A stretch of DNA of 64,000 nt from Cetobacterium somerae (GTDB lineage: Bacteria; Fusobacteriota; Fusobacteriia; Fusobacteriales; Fusobacteriaceae), in the NCBI RefSeq assembly GCF_022430525.1, contig NZ_CP092519.1, forward strand, positions 1,242,454 through 1,306,453. The letters run 5' to 3'. The notes below the pieces were generated by a model. The model made no database searches. It was not told where the DNA came from and was given only the letters and a program-made list of their open reading frames with translations. Positions 1 through 9,195 of the stretch are shown one piece after another (positions within the stretch are counted from its first letter, which is position 1; each line of letters opens with the position of its first letter). Position numbers and translations under genes: made by a program.

Positions 1-743
1 CCACCATTTTCAATGTTATTTTCTAATTTTTCTAAATCTCTAACAACACTTAATTCTGGATTTTTCTTAATTTTTTTAGCATAATTTAATATATAAATAT
101 TTGTTACAACTAAAAATACAACTAAACAAAAAATTCTATAACCTAATCCAGAAAACATTGGTAATCCTGCTAAGGCCTGAGCTACACCTGTTGTAAAAGG
201 ATTAAATGTTCCTGTACTAAATCCAATTGCTCCTCCTAAAGCTACCATAGAGATTCCTACTATTGCATCATACCCCATAGATCTTGCTAAAATTATTGCA
301 ACTGGTGCAAATCCAATAAATGTATTAACTCCCATACTCATACATGCTACTGCAAACACTGTTGTAAAAGCTGGTATTAATAACTCATCTTTATTAGAAA
401 ACACTTTAGTTACTTTAGCTGTTAATGCTTGGAACATACCTGTTTTTATAATTACATGGAATGCTCCTCCAACTATTAAAACTAAAAATATTATACTACT
501 TGATTTATTTAGTGCATCTACAATTTTAAATGGAATATCTAAAAAACTAACTGGTGTATTTTCTATAAAAGCAAATTGATCTGCAACAATAACAGTCTTT
601 CCTGTTACAGCATCCTTTATTCTTGGGAAATGTCCTGCTGGAACAACCCAAGTTAATAACGCAGCAAAAATAATTAATCCAAAAATAATTACATACGTAT
701 GTGGAAAGCTCATTTTACTTCCACTTTTTTCTTTTTTACTCAT
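1..743 (-). CDS. YfcC-family anaerobic C4-dicarboxylate/arginine-type carrier, C-terminus cut by window edge
   Basis: The reading frame runs leftward off the window, so only the N-terminal 247 residues are visible. The start ATG (741-743) follows an ideal GGAGGG box. After a short charged N-terminus the protein has a membrane segment (about residues 14-33, ending WVVPAGHFPR), a loop, then several more hydrophobic segments with the glycine-rich GGAFHVIIKTGMF and FTTVFAVACMSMGVNTFIGFAP stretches. This pattern is typical of the YfcC/ArcD-like branch of the DcuC superfamily, which are inner-membrane carriers of dicarboxylates, basic amino acids or peptides; the substrate cannot be read from the sequence. 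It is divergent from the RpiR regulator at 949, which may control it (inference). Confidence 0.85.
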   Translation of the reverse strand, partial: MSKKEKSGSKMSFPHTYVIIFGLIIFAALLTWVVPAGHFPRIKDAVTGKTVIVADQFAFIENTPVSFLDIPFKIVDALNKSSSIIFLVLIVGGAFHVIIKTGMFQALTAKVTKVFSNKDELLIPAFTTVFAVACMSMGVNTFIGFAPVAIILARSMGYDAIVGISMVALGGAIGFSTGTFNPFTTGVAQALAGLPMFSGLGYRIFCLVVFLVVTNIYILNYAKKIKKNPELSVVRDLEKLENNIENG

Positions 744-805
744 TTTACCCTCCAAAATGTTTTTTAAAAATTATTTTAAATAAAAAATGTTTATTTACAA
801 TCATA

Positions 806-834
806 AATATACTACGATATTTTTTTATAGTCAA
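806..834 (-). promoter_or_regulatory. Sigma-70 promoter for the YfcC-type gene
   Basis: On the minus strand TTGACT (829-834) is followed after 17 bp by TATATT (806-811), about 63 bp upstream of the YfcC-type start codon. The 744-948 gap holds nothing else I can support. Confidence 0.6.
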
Positions 835-948
835 GTTTTTTTTGAACTATATGTTCTATTTATTCGTATTTTTTTCAGGATTTTACATATTTATATATTT
901 TAAAAAATATGGTAAGCTATATTATAAATATTTTTTAAGGAGATTCCT

Positions 949-1785
949 ATGATTGATTCTTTACAAAAAAGAGTTGCAAATAAAAGTTTAACAAAAACTG
1001 AAACTATTATTGCAGATTTCTTTTTCCACAATGAAAATAGAATATATTTTCTAACATCTAGCGATATTGCAAAAGAATTACAAATAAGTGATACTTCAGT
1101 AATTAGATTTGTTAAATCTCTAGGATTTAATAATTTTAAAGAGTTTAAAGATAGTTTAAAGCAACAAGTAAGCGATAAAATTCTTACTCCATCTGAAAAA
1201 TTAAGTTTAAACGAAGAACTTTTAAAGAAAAATAATTTAATCGAAACATTTACTAACTCAATCTTTAAAAATATTGAAGAAACAATAAATATAAATTCCT
1301 ATGATAAAATTTCAAAAATAATTGATATACTTTTTAACTCTAATAAAAAATATATTATAGGTTTTAAAAGTGTCTCTGGAGCCACATCATTTTTCGGCTT
1401 ACGTTTAGGTTTTATATTAAAAAATGTTATTACACATAATCAAAATAATTCTGAACTTATAAAAAATATAGTTGATATTCAAAAGGATGATTGTTTGTTT
1501 TTAATTGCTCATCCTAAATATTCAAAAACTTATCCACTATTAATTGAAATTGCAAAAAAAGCTGAAGCAAAAATTATTATAGTTACTGATAAATCAACAT
1601 CACCTGTTGCTAATACTGGAGATATAACTGTATTTACAGATATACGAGGTATTAGTTACTTTAATTCAATTATTTCTACTCAAGCACTACTAGAATTTAT
1701 ACTAACTTCTATGAGTAAAAATTTAGATGATGACTCTAAAAAGCGTCTAGCTTATATTAATGAACTTTTAAATGAAAATAAATAA
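949..1785 (+). CDS. MurR/RpiR-family transcriptional regulator (HTH_6 + SIS)
   Basis: The 278-residue length is normal for the family. Residues about 1-77 form the RpiR helix-turn-helix (SDIAKELQISDTSVIRFVKSLGF), and residues about 120-255 form a SIS phosphosugar-binding domain (KKYIIGFKSVSGATSFFG...). Such regulators sense a phosphorylated sugar or amino sugar and control adjacent catabolic or transport genes. The start ATG has a good AAGGAG box 7 nt upstream. The next gene follows 12 nt downstream and is probably cotranscribed. The effector is unknown; the divergent YfcC-type transporter is the obvious candidate target. Confidence 0.9.
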   Translation: MIDSLQKRVANKSLTKTETIIADFFFHNENRIYFLTSSDIAKELQISDTSVIRFVKSLGFNNFKEFKDSLKQQVSDKILTPSEKLSLNEELLKKNNLIETFTNSIFKNIEETININSYDKISKIIDILFNSNKKYIIGFKSVSGATSFFGLRLGFILKNVITHNQNNSELIKNIVDIQKDDCLFLIAHPKYSKTYPLLIEIAKKAEAKIIIVTDKSTSPVANTGDITVFTDIRGISYFNSIISTQALLEFILTSMSKNLDDDSKKRLAYINELLNENK

Positions 1786-1797
1786 TTTGGAGGATAT

Positions 1798-2331
1798 ATG
1801 AAAAAATTAATACTTACAGGATTTTTGCTTAGTAATTTAGTTTATGCTAACTCATTACTTATAAATCAAGAACAATTAAAAGAACAACTTATCCCTTCTT
1901 TAAGAAATAGTATTGTTTTTGAAAAATTCAAACCTATTTTAGCTAGAGAAGGAAAAATAGGAGAAACTATAAAAACATTCACTAAAGATGGGTTAGAAAC
2001 AATAAATCAAGTTACAGTTCCTAGCTATATTGTTAAAAATACAACAGATGCTAAAGAGGAATATATTGTAACTAAAGAAAAATTTGAACAAAGATATACT
2101 TTTTTAAAAAAAGAAAATAAAACTTGGAGCTTTTTTAAACCTGTTGGAGAAATTAAAGTTGTTAAAATTAAAAATAATAATGATTTTTTTATTATAGCTC
2201 CATGGGGAGAAAAAATGATTGTTAAAAAAGATGACTTTTTAGTTTCTCCTCTTGATTATTCTGAGATATATAGAATTGCTAATAAAGAATTCTTTGAAAC
2301 ATATAAACCAAAAGATATTTTACAAAAATAA
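1798..2331 (+). CDS. Exported protein of unknown function
   Basis: I do not recognise this 177-residue protein. It starts with a clear Sec signal peptide (MKKLILTGFLLSNLVYANS, cleavage near residue 17-19). The mature part is charged and mixed alpha/beta with no cysteines or obvious catalytic motif; it contains a WSFFKPVGEIKVVKIKNNN strand-rich stretch. It follows the RpiR gene by 12 nt with a TTGGAGG box, so the two are probably cotranscribed. No strong terminator follows it. Confidence 0.75.
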   Translation: MKKLILTGFLLSNLVYANSLLINQEQLKEQLIPSLRNSIVFEKFKPILAREGKIGETIKTFTKDGLETINQVTVPSYIVKNTTDAKEEYIVTKEKFEQRYTFLKKENKTWSFFKPVGEIKVVKIKNNNDFFIIAPWGEKMIVKKDDFLVSPLDYSEIYRIANKEFFETYKPKDILQK

Positions 2332-2400
2332 AAATTATAAAAGGATTTTTTTCTTTTTTTAGTATTTCATTATATAATTTAATTTTAAGAGGTGATTTTT

Positions 2401-2958
2401 ATGTGGAAAAATTTAGGACCTATTGTCGCTTTATATCCTACTCCAACCGTTATTGTTGGTATGATTGATGAGTATGAAAAAGTTAATTGGATCAATATTG
2501 CTCATATTGGTATAATTGGAAATGACTCTATTTTATTAAGTGTACATAAAAATCATTTTAGTAATGAAATTATCAAAGATAAGCTTGCTGTTTCTGTTAA
2601 TATTGTAACAGAAGATATGCTTGAAGCTGCTGATTTCGTTGGAATTGTTAGCGGTAGAAAAGTGGATAAATCAAATGTTTTTGACTATACTATAGGAATA
2701 AGAAACGTTCCTATGATAAATATTTCTCCTATTGTTATGGAATGTGAAGTTACTGACAATTATGAAACAAAGGAACATAATCAATATATTTTAAAAATCA
2801 GACATACTCATATTAAATCTGAAGTTCTTGATTCTGAAGGAAATATTAATTATGATATTTTGAAACCTATTCTTTTTGAAATGCCTACTAAATCCTATTA
2901 TAAATTAGGAGAAAAAGTTGGTAAGTGTTGGAAATTAGGAGAAAATTTTTCAAAATAA
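2401..2958 (+). CDS. Flavin reductase family protein (FMN-binding split barrel)
   Basis: The protein has 185 residues and no cofactor-binding cysteines. The N-terminal pattern (LYPTPTVIVGMIDEYEKVNWINIAHIG followed by ILLSVHKNHFSNEII and LAVSVNIVTEDM) matches flavin-reductase-like split-barrel proteins that bind FMN and use NAD(P)H or pass electrons to partners. The ATG at 2401 is chosen because AAGAGGTG lies 7 nt upstream; a GTG at 2392 is inside that ribosome binding site. A strong terminator directly follows. The precise partner is unknown; the nearby exported FMN protein and siroheme reductase make a redox role plausible. Confidence 0.85.
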   Translation: MWKNLGPIVALYPTPTVIVGMIDEYEKVNWINIAHIGIIGNDSILLSVHKNHFSNEIIKDKLAVSVNIVTEDMLEAADFVGIVSGRKVDKSNVFDYTIGIRNVPMINISPIVMECEVTDNYETKEHNQYILKIRHTHIKSEVLDSEGNINYDILKPILFEMPTKSYYKLGEKVGKCWKLGENFSK

Positions 2959-2981
2959 AAAGCCCTTTTGGGCTTTTTTTA
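2957..2981. terminator. Bidirectional intrinsic terminator
   Basis: AAAAAGCCC and GGGCTTTTT arms with a TTTT loop and a run of T lie between the convergent flavin reductase and FMN-binding genes. Confidence 0.9.
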
Positions 2982-3488
2982 TTTTTTAAATGTATCTTTT
3001 TTAGATTCAAAAGCTTTTAGAGTATTTCTAAGCTCTCCGTTTACACTATTTGCATGAAATGTTGACCCTGCTAAAGAATCGATTGGTAACTCCTCTGCAT
3101 TTTTTCCTTTATATTTATTTATCCATTCTTTATCATGGACATTTTGATGTTTATCATTTGCATCTGGTAAATAAAAACCTAAAAGTTTTCCTTCTGGTGA
3201 AATAATTGTTATTAATGCCTCATGTTTATTGTATGATTTTACATGTGTTAATCCTGCATATGCAACTACTTTTCCACTATTTTCGATTGTTGTAAAATTA
3301 TAATACCCTAGGTTTGGTGCTTCATAAATTTCTCCTAATTTATCATATTTTACTCCCGAATCTTTAATAGCTTTTTGAATTTGAAGATTATAGTTCTCTA
3401 TTGAATACTTTGATAAATCCTCTGATTTAGCTTTATATGCAAAAGCTAATTGTGACAAACAAAAAATCATAAACAATACTTTTTTCAT
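2979..3488 (-). CDS. Exported FMN-binding domain protein, candidate for covalent flavinylation
   Basis: This 169-residue protein has a signal peptide (MKKVLFMIFCLSQLAFAYK) and an FMN_bind-like domain. Residues 137-143 read DSLAGST, which fits the ApbE flavinylation signature seen in NqrC/RnfG (D-x-L-S-G-A-T); T143 would carry the FMN phosphoester. Proteins of this class shuttle electrons outside the cytoplasmic membrane. It is a single gene with a GGAGGAAAAA-ATG start, divergent from the siroheme reductase at 3657. No ApbE, Rnf or Nqr gene lies within the window, so its electron donor is not visible here. Confidence 0.75.
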   Translation of the reverse strand: MKKVLFMIFCLSQLAFAYKAKSEDLSKYSIENYNLQIQKAIKDSGVKYDKLGEIYEAPNLGYYNFTTIENSGKVVAYAGLTHVKSYNKHEALITIISPEGKLLGFYLPDANDKHQNVHDKEWINKYKGKNAEELPIDSLAGSTFHANSVNGELRNTLKAFESKKDTFKK

Positions 3489-3656
3489 TTTTTCCTCCCG
3501 TTTTTAATATGATCTGATCTATTATAACATAAAAAATATAATGTGTAATTTTTATATCTCTTTTTCTTAAAAGCTATTTTTATAAAATAGTTGAATTAAT
3601 ATTCAAAAAGTTGTAAAATACTAAAATCGGATATGTTCGAATAAAGGAGATAGAAA

Positions 3657-5279
3657 ATGGAAAGAATCACAAAAAAACTGAACGAAATTGAAAATCAATA
3701 TTTAGAACTTGAAAACGGTATTATCGATTATACTAATAATATCATTAAGTCACCTGATTTAAAGAAAAAAGGTTCTAAATTTGGAATTTACGAACAAAAA
3801 GGTAAAAAAATGATGTTAAGACTTAAAGCTGTTGGTGGAGAACTTTCTACACAAAATTTTAAAGATTTAGTAGATATTATGTTTAAACAAAACATCCCTT
3901 TTTTACATCTTTCAACAAGACAAAATTATCAACTACACGAAGTTGATTTTGATAAAGTTAAATCTACTATTGAGCTTTGTAATAATAAAGAGATGTATTT
4001 CAGAGGTGGTGGAGGAAATACTTTCAGAAGTATTTTAGTCTCTACATATACAGGTGTTGATAAAAAAAGTAATTTTGATGTTATTCCTTATGCTAAAATG
4101 ATTGAAAATGAAGTTTTTTTTATTGATAAAGCTTTTGATTTTGGAAGAAAATTAAAAATTGGATTTTCTAATAGTTCAGATGATGAATTTGTAATGGCTG
4201 TACAAGATATGGGATTTGTAGCTAAAGAAATTAATGGTAAAAAGGGATTTAAAGTTTTTGCTGGTGGAGGTATGGGAAGAGGAAGTAAAATTGGACATAT
4301 TTTACTTGAATTTTTACCTGAAGAGGATTTATTAAAAGCAGTTAAAGCTATGATTGAACTTTTTTACGATCGTGGTGATAGAGTTAATAGGATGCAAGCT
4401 AGACTTAGATTTTTAGTTGAAAAGATTGGAATAGATGGATTTAGAAAACTTTTCTTAGAATACTTTAATAAAGAAACTACTGAAAATGGTATTATTAAAA
4501 CTATTGATTATGCTAATTTTATTCCTAATTTAACTAAATTTGAAATAAATAATACTGATGAAAACTATAACCAATGGATTGACCTATGTGTAAAAGAAAC
4601 TAAATTTAAAGATATTGTTTCTTTAGTTCTTTATGTAAAAAATGGAGATTTATCAAAAGAGCATGCTCAAAAATTAGCTAATCTTTTAGATAATATAAAT
4701 TCTCCTATTGTTAGAGCTACTATTAATCAAAATCTAGTTGTTCCTATGGTACATAAGTCAGCTTTACCATATATTTATGAGTTTTTAAATAATGAAATTC
4801 CTGAAATTGTAAGTGAATCTTTTTCAATAAGAGGTCAAATTAGAGCTTGTGTTGGATCTACAGTTTGTATGATTGGAGTTCAAGATTCTGTTTCTATAGC
4901 TGATTCAATTGCTGTTGAATTAGATAATTTAGCTAATCTTTATCCACAATATAGAAAAATTATATTTAAAGAAGCTAAGAACATAAGAATCTCAGGATGT
5001 CCTAGTTCATGTGCTGGTATTCCCGTTGCTCCTTTAGGATTTATTGGTTTAAAAAAGAGAATAAATGATGTTTTAACAGACTGTATGCAAGTTTATATGG
5101 GTGGAATTTTAACTGAATCTATTCAGTCTCTTGCATTTGAAATACCTAACTTAATTATTCCTATTGATGAAATTCCATTACTTGTTAGAAGATTATTTGA
5201 AGACTATCTAGAGATGTTACAAGTTTATGATTTAACTTTCACACAGTATATGTATGAAAGAAGACTAGAAGAATTTTAA
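3657..5279 (+). CDS. Nitrite/sulfite reductase (siroheme, [4Fe-4S])
   Basis: The 540-residue protein carries the siroheme/[4Fe-4S] ligand set C398-x5-C404 (RACVGSTVC) and C448-x3-C452 (SGCPSSC). It has the doubled ferredoxin-like and hemoprotein domains of the family, including LHLSTRQNYQLH near residue 85 and RMQARLRFLVEKIG near residue 245. The reaction is six-electron reduction of sulfite to sulfide or nitrite to ammonia in the cytoplasm; sequence alone does not decide which. The start has an AAAGGAGATAGAAA-ATG site. It stands alone, with a terminator right after it. Confidence 0.9.
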   Translation: MERITKKLNEIENQYLELENGIIDYTNNIIKSPDLKKKGSKFGIYEQKGKKMMLRLKAVGGELSTQNFKDLVDIMFKQNIPFLHLSTRQNYQLHEVDFDKVKSTIELCNNKEMYFRGGGGNTFRSILVSTYTGVDKKSNFDVIPYAKMIENEVFFIDKAFDFGRKLKIGFSNSSDDEFVMAVQDMGFVAKEINGKKGFKVFAGGGMGRGSKIGHILLEFLPEEDLLKAVKAMIELFYDRGDRVNRMQARLRFLVEKIGIDGFRKLFLEYFNKETTENGIIKTIDYANFIPNLTKFEINNTDENYNQWIDLCVKETKFKDIVSLVLYVKNGDLSKEHAQKLANLLDNINSPIVRATINQNLVVPMVHKSALPYIYEFLNNEIPEIVSESFSIRGQIRACVGSTVCMIGVQDSVSIADSIAVELDNLANLYPQYRKIIFKEAKNIRISGCPSSCAGIPVAPLGFIGLKKRINDVLTDCMQVYMGGILTESIQSLAFEIPNLIIPIDEIPLLVRRLFEDYLEMLQVYDLTFTQYMYERRLEEF

Positions 5280-5280
5280 A

Positions 5281-5317
5281 AAATAAAGAGAGAGTGCGCT
5301 TTCTCTTTATTTTTTAT
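5281..5317 (+). terminator. Intrinsic terminator after the siroheme reductase
   Basis: Arms AAATAAAGAGA (5281-5291) and TCTCTTTATTT (5302-5312) are followed by a T run. Confidence 0.85.
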
Positions 5318-5376
5318 TCTTTTTTGAAAAATTTTTTTTATTTATATTTTTATTTAAAATATTTTTCTAAATTATC

Positions 5377-5405
5377 TTGACTTATATATTTTTTTAATTT
5401 AAAAT
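5377..5405 (+). promoter_or_regulatory. Sigma-70 promoter for the aminotransferase gene
   Basis: TTGACT (5377-5382), a 17-bp spacer and TAAAAT (5400-5405) lie about 30 bp upstream of the start codon. Confidence 0.6.
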
Positions 5406-5436
5406 TACATTAAAAGAAATTTAAGAGGTGATTATT

Positions 5437-6666
5437 ATGTTAGCTGAACATTCTAAAAGTAAAAAAATTTTCGATAATGGTTTTCAAATCGCTAAAAATG
5501 CTGATTTAGCATCTAAAATATACGGTAAAGAAAATGTAATTAATGCAACTTTAGGAATCTTTTATAATGATAATGAAGAAATGCACACTTTAGATATTGT
5601 TAATAATGAATATAAAAATTTATCAGACAAAGATCTTTTCAATTATTCTTCAAGTATAAATGGTGAAGAATTATTTATCGACGCTGTTAAGCAATATATT
5701 TTTGGTAAAAATCATATTAATATTCTTAAAAATAATTTTTGTGAAGTCATTGCAACACCTGGTGGTAGTGGTGCTATATATAATACTTTTAAAAATTATA
5801 TAAATCCAGGTGAAGTGGTTCTTCTCCCTAACTATATGTGGAGCTCTTATAAGCTTATGAGTAAAGAAGTTGGTGGTGGATATCAAACTTACTCTCTTTT
5901 TAATAAAAAAGGGAAATTTGATTTAATTAATTTTAAAAATTCAGTTATAGAATTAGCTAAAATTCAGAAGAATTTGGTTGTTGTTCTTAATAATCCCTGT
6001 CATAATCCTACAGGATATACTTTATCATCTTATGAAATAAAATCTCTTATGAATATTTTAAAAGAGGCATGTACTCTTTGCAATATCATTTTAATTAATG
6101 ATATTGCCTACATGGATTTTAACAATAAAAAAAATGATTTAAGTGTATTTTATCAAAATCTTCCCACTAATCTTCTTATGATGATTACATTTAGTATGTC
6201 AAAATCTTTTTGTTGTTATGGTTTAAGAGTTGGAGCACAAATAGCAATCTCTTCATCAAAAGACACTATAGATAATTTTACAGATGCAAGTCTTTATACT
6301 TGTAGAAGCGTTTGGTCTAATATCTCAAAAGGAGGAATGACTCTATTTAGTAATATTGTCTTAAACAAAAAAAAATACAAACAACTTTTATTAGAACAAA
6401 GCTATATGAAAAATATGATTAAAGAACGTTCTGAAATCTTTTTAGGTGAGGCTGCAGCTGTTGATCTTAATATTTTACCTTATAAAAGTGGATTTTTCAT
6501 AACAATACCCTTTTCAAAAGGTTTAGAAAAAGAAATTGAATTAAAATTAAAAAATGAAAATATTTTTGCAATAATTATTCCAGGTGGTATTAGAATAGCT
6601 ATTTGTAGTATACCAAAGCATAAAGTTTATAATCTCGCAAAAAAAATAAAAATAGCAATTTCTTAA
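5437..6666 (+). CDS. Class I/II PLP-dependent aminotransferase
   Basis: The 409-residue protein shows the fold-type I aminotransferase pattern: TPGGSGAIYNTF near residue 105, NNPCHNPTGYTLS near residue 185, and the Schiff-base lysine K256 in SMSKSFCCYGLRVG. It would transfer an amino group from an amino acid to 2-oxoglutarate, and is most like aspartate/aromatic-type enzymes, but the substrate is not determinable. The ATG at 5437 follows AAGAGGTG by 6 nt; a GTG nine bases earlier overlaps that box. It is a single-gene unit with its own promoter and a long downstream hairpin. Confidence 0.88.
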   Translation: MLAEHSKSKKIFDNGFQIAKNADLASKIYGKENVINATLGIFYNDNEEMHTLDIVNNEYKNLSDKDLFNYSSSINGEELFIDAVKQYIFGKNHINILKNNFCEVIATPGGSGAIYNTFKNYINPGEVVLLPNYMWSSYKLMSKEVGGGYQTYSLFNKKGKFDLINFKNSVIELAKIQKNLVVVLNNPCHNPTGYTLSSYEIKSLMNILKEACTLCNIILINDIAYMDFNNKKNDLSVFYQNLPTNLLMMITFSMSKSFCCYGLRVGAQIAISSSKDTIDNFTDASLYTCRSVWSNISKGGMTLFSNIVLNKKKYKQLLLEQSYMKNMIKERSEIFLGEAAAVDLNILPYKSGFFITIPFSKGLEKEIELKLKNENIFAIIIPGGIRIAICSIPKHKVYNLAKKIKIAIS

Positions 6667-6712
6667 AAATAAAACAGGAGATAGTTTTTAAATTATCTCC
6701 TGTTTTATTTTA
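6667..6712. terminator. Bidirectional terminator
   Basis: A 17-bp inverted repeat (AAATAAAACAGGAGATA and its complement) with an AT-rich loop separates the convergent aminotransferase and CstA-family genes. Confidence 0.9.
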
Positions 6713-8119
6713 TATAATTATTTTATCTGGTTCTTTGTTTACTTTAGCGTTTTTTAAACTAATAACTATCAATGCCAAAATAAAATTTAAAATTCCTATA
6801 CTATATACCAAGTACATATTATCTAATTTTAATCCTTCTGGTGCAACTAAAAAATAACAAGTAATCATTGCACTCATAAAAGCTGCTGGTATCCCTGCCA
6901 CCCAATAATTTCTTTTTTTCTCTATAAAATAATATGTACATGTCCATAAACCTAATGTTGCTAGCAATTGATTTGTAGATGCAACATATCTCCAAAGAGT
7001 ATTAAATCCAAATTGTGATAAAAAACCAGCTAATAAAAATAATGGAGTAGCTACTATTAATCTATTTTTCAATGAGCTTTGATTATAATTTAAAACTTCA
7101 GCAATTGTAACTCTTGCACTTCGAAAAGCTGTATCTCCTGTTGTAATAGGTAAAGCAATTAGCCCAAACAGTGTAAATACAAGTCCATATTTTCCTAAAA
7201 GTCCAGTGATCATTTTGCTAACAGCTACCATTCCCCCTCCACTTCCTGCTAACCCTTCTACTCCATTAAAAAATCCTAAAGATATAGCTGCCCATGTCAA
7301 AGCTACAAAGCCCTCTAAATACATAGCTGCCATAAATGATTTTCTTCCATCGTTCTCGTTTTTTAAACATCTTGCTACTAAGACTGATTGTGTCGAATGA
7401 AATCCAGAGATTGCTCCACATGAAATAACAACAAACATATAAGGAAATATTGGTAATTTTTTAGGATGCATATTTTCTAAAGTTACTTCTGGTATTTTTA
7501 CTCCTTTTATTAGCATTGCTCCAATTAATAAAAACATCATTAAAACTAAAGCTCCTCCAAACAAAGGATATACTCTTCCTATAATTTTATCAATAGGTAG
7601 AAGTGTTGCTACTATATAATACCCTACAATCAAAGTTAACCAAATCTCTTTGTTAATTCCTGTAAATGATTGTAAAATCTCTGCTGGACCTGTAATAAAA
7701 GCTACTCCAACTATAATTAATAATATAATTAAAAAATATTTAGTAAAAAGCTTTGCTCTATTTCCCAAATATTTTCCAATTAACTCCTGCATATTTTCAC
7801 CATTATTTCTCATAGAAATCATTCCCGTATAATAATCATGAACTGCTCCTGCAAAAATAGTTCCAAATACAATCCATAAAAAAGATGAGCTTCCCCACAT
7901 AGCTCCTGCTACGGCTCCAGTAATTGGCCCTAAACCTGCTATATTTAAAAATTGAACTAGAAAACTTTTAATCCAATTCATTTGTACAAAATCTACTCCA
8001 TCAGCCTTTAATAAAGCTGGTGTCTCTCTATTATCTACCCCAAAATTCTTTTCCAAATATTTTCCATATGTTAAATATGCAACAATTAAAATAACTACAC
8101 CAATAAAATAACTTTTCAT
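6710..8119 (-). CDS. CstA-family transporter (short form)
   Basis: The 469-residue, many-membrane-segment protein has the CstA signatures GPITGAVAGAMWG and FAGAVHDYYTGMISMRNNGENM near residues 65-105. It is shorter than the 700-residue E. coli CstA, as is common in clostridia and fusobacteria. CstA relatives import pyruvate or peptides; the substrate here is unknown. The ATG at 8119 is used because AAGGAGG lies 8 nt upstream; a TTG eight codons earlier overlaps that box. It begins 16 nt after ilvE and so should share the branched-chain leader control described at 9196-9267. Confidence 0.88.
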   Translation of the reverse strand: MKSYFIGVVILIVAYLTYGKYLEKNFGVDNRETPALLKADGVDFVQMNWIKSFLVQFLNIAGLGPITGAVAGAMWGSSSFLWIVFGTIFAGAVHDYYTGMISMRNNGENMQELIGKYLGNRAKLFTKYFLIILLIIVGVAFITGPAEILQSFTGINKEIWLTLIVGYYIVATLLPIDKIIGRVYPLFGGALVLMMFLLIGAMLIKGVKIPEVTLENMHPKKLPIFPYMFVVISCGAISGFHSTQSVLVARCLKNENDGRKSFMAAMYLEGFVALTWAAISLGFFNGVEGLAGSGGGMVAVSKMITGLLGKYGLVFTLFGLIALPITTGDTAFRSARVTIAEVLNYNQSSLKNRLIVATPLFLLAGFLSQFGFNTLWRYVASTNQLLATLGLWTCTYYFIEKKRNYWVAGIPAAFMSAMITCYFLVAPEGLKLDNMYLVYSIGILNFILALIVISLKNAKVNKEPDKIII

Positions 8120-8135
8120 AATTTCATCCTCCTTT

Positions 8136-9056
8136 TTACTCAACTATAGTTAACCACTCTCGATACTTTTCATTTTCGCCCTCAACTATTTTAAAAAACT
8201 CCTCTTGAATTTTTTTAGTTATCTCACCTCTACTTCCACACCCAACCTTTATATTATCTACAGAACTAACTGGTGTTATCTCCGCTGCTGTTCCTGTCAG
8301 AAATATTTCATCAGCTAAATATAAAAATTCACGAGGTAAAGTTTCATATTTTACTACTAAGCCTAAATCTTTAGCTATTTTAACTACTACATCTCTTGTT
8401 ATTCCTGCTAAAGATGAAGATGCCATTGGTGGTGTTAAAAGTTCTCCATTTTTTACAAGAAAAATATTTTCTCCACTTCCTTCACTTATATTTCCAAAAT
8501 AATCTAATGCTAAGCCCTCTTCAAACCCCATGTCTAAAGCTTCCATCTTTATCAGTTGAGAACTTAAATAATTTCCAGAAGCTTTAGCCAAAGCTGGTAA
8601 AGTATTTGGTGCCGGTCTTCTCCATGAAGATACACATACCTTTATTCCATTTTTCAGTCCTTCCTCGCCTAAATAAGCACCCCACTTCCAAGCTGCTATT
8701 ATAGCCTCTACTGGATTACATGTTGGATTTACTCCAAGTTGATTATAACCTCTAAAAATTAGTGGTCTAATATACCCAGCTTCTAATTTATTTATCTTTA
8801 TTGTATCTAAAACACCTTTTATAAATTCATTTTTAGTGTAAGGAACTTCCATTTTATAAATTTTACAAGAATCATATAATCTATCCACATGTTCTTTTAA
8901 TCTAAATACCGCTGACTTTCCATTCTTTAATTTATATAATCTTATTCCTTCAAAACATCCTGAACCATAGTGCAGCACATGTGATAATACATGCACTTTT
9001 GCATCATCATGCTCTTTTAATTCTCCATTAAACCAAATTTTTCCTGTCTCAATCAT
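8136..9056 (-). CDS. ilvE: Branched-chain amino acid aminotransferase
   Basis: The 306-residue fold-type IV PLP enzyme shows typical IlvE blocks: IWFNGELKEHDDAKVHVLSH, LHYGSGCFEGIR near residue 33, and the C-terminal GLALDYFGNISEGSGENIF and LTGTAAEITPV. It catalyses reversible transamination of Leu, Ile and Val with 2-oxoglutarate. The ATG at 9056 has GGGAGGAG upstream; a TTG five codons earlier sits in that site. It is the first structural gene of a unit with the CstA-type transporter and has a 240-nt leader encoding a Leu/Ile-rich peptide and a terminator. Confidence 0.95.
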   Translation of the reverse strand: MIETGKIWFNGELKEHDDAKVHVLSHVLHYGSGCFEGIRLYKLKNGKSAVFRLKEHVDRLYDSCKIYKMEVPYTKNEFIKGVLDTIKINKLEAGYIRPLIFRGYNQLGVNPTCNPVEAIIAAWKWGAYLGEEGLKNGIKVCVSSWRRPAPNTLPALAKASGNYLSSQLIKMEALDMGFEEGLALDYFGNISEGSGENIFLVKNGELLTPPMASSSLAGITRDVVVKIAKDLGLVVKYETLPREFLYLADEIFLTGTAAEITPVSSVDNIKVGCGSRGEITKKIQEEFFKIVEGENEKYREWLTIVE

Positions 9057-9080
9057 ATTAACTCCTCCCAAATTTTATAA

Positions 9081-9120
9081 ATAATAAAAAAGGCTTGAAA
9101 TCTATATAGACTCAAGCCTT
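9081..9120 (-). terminator. Attenuator terminator in the ilvE leader
   Basis: Reading leftward, AAGGCTTGA (9120-9112) pairs with TCAAGCCTT (9098-9090), an inner TCTAT/ATAGA extends the stem, and TTTTATTAT follows. It lies between the leader peptide and ilvE. Confidence 0.85.
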
Positions 9121-9139
9121 AAAATACTTTTTTTATCGC

Positions 9140-9173
9140 TCAAGCCTTAAATTTGTACTAAAATAAGGCTTGA
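9140..9173 (-). promoter_or_regulatory. Upstream hairpin repeating the terminator stem (possible antiterminator arms)
   Basis: TCAAGCCTT (9173-9165 read leftward) and AAGGCTTGA (9148-9140) form a hairpin with the same stem sequence as the terminator at 9090-9120. The four arms are therefore mutually interchangeable, which permits alternative folds. Which alternative prevents termination is not clear from inspection. Confidence 0.6.
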
Positions 9174-9195
9174 ATACTTAGAAGAAAAATTTCGT

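Noticed and set aside
701-952. 83-codon Phe/Tyr-rich frame on the plus strand overlapping the start of the RpiR gene
   Set aside because: It overlaps the YfcC-type gene start and the divergent promoter region, has low-complexity AT-driven composition and no ribosome site.
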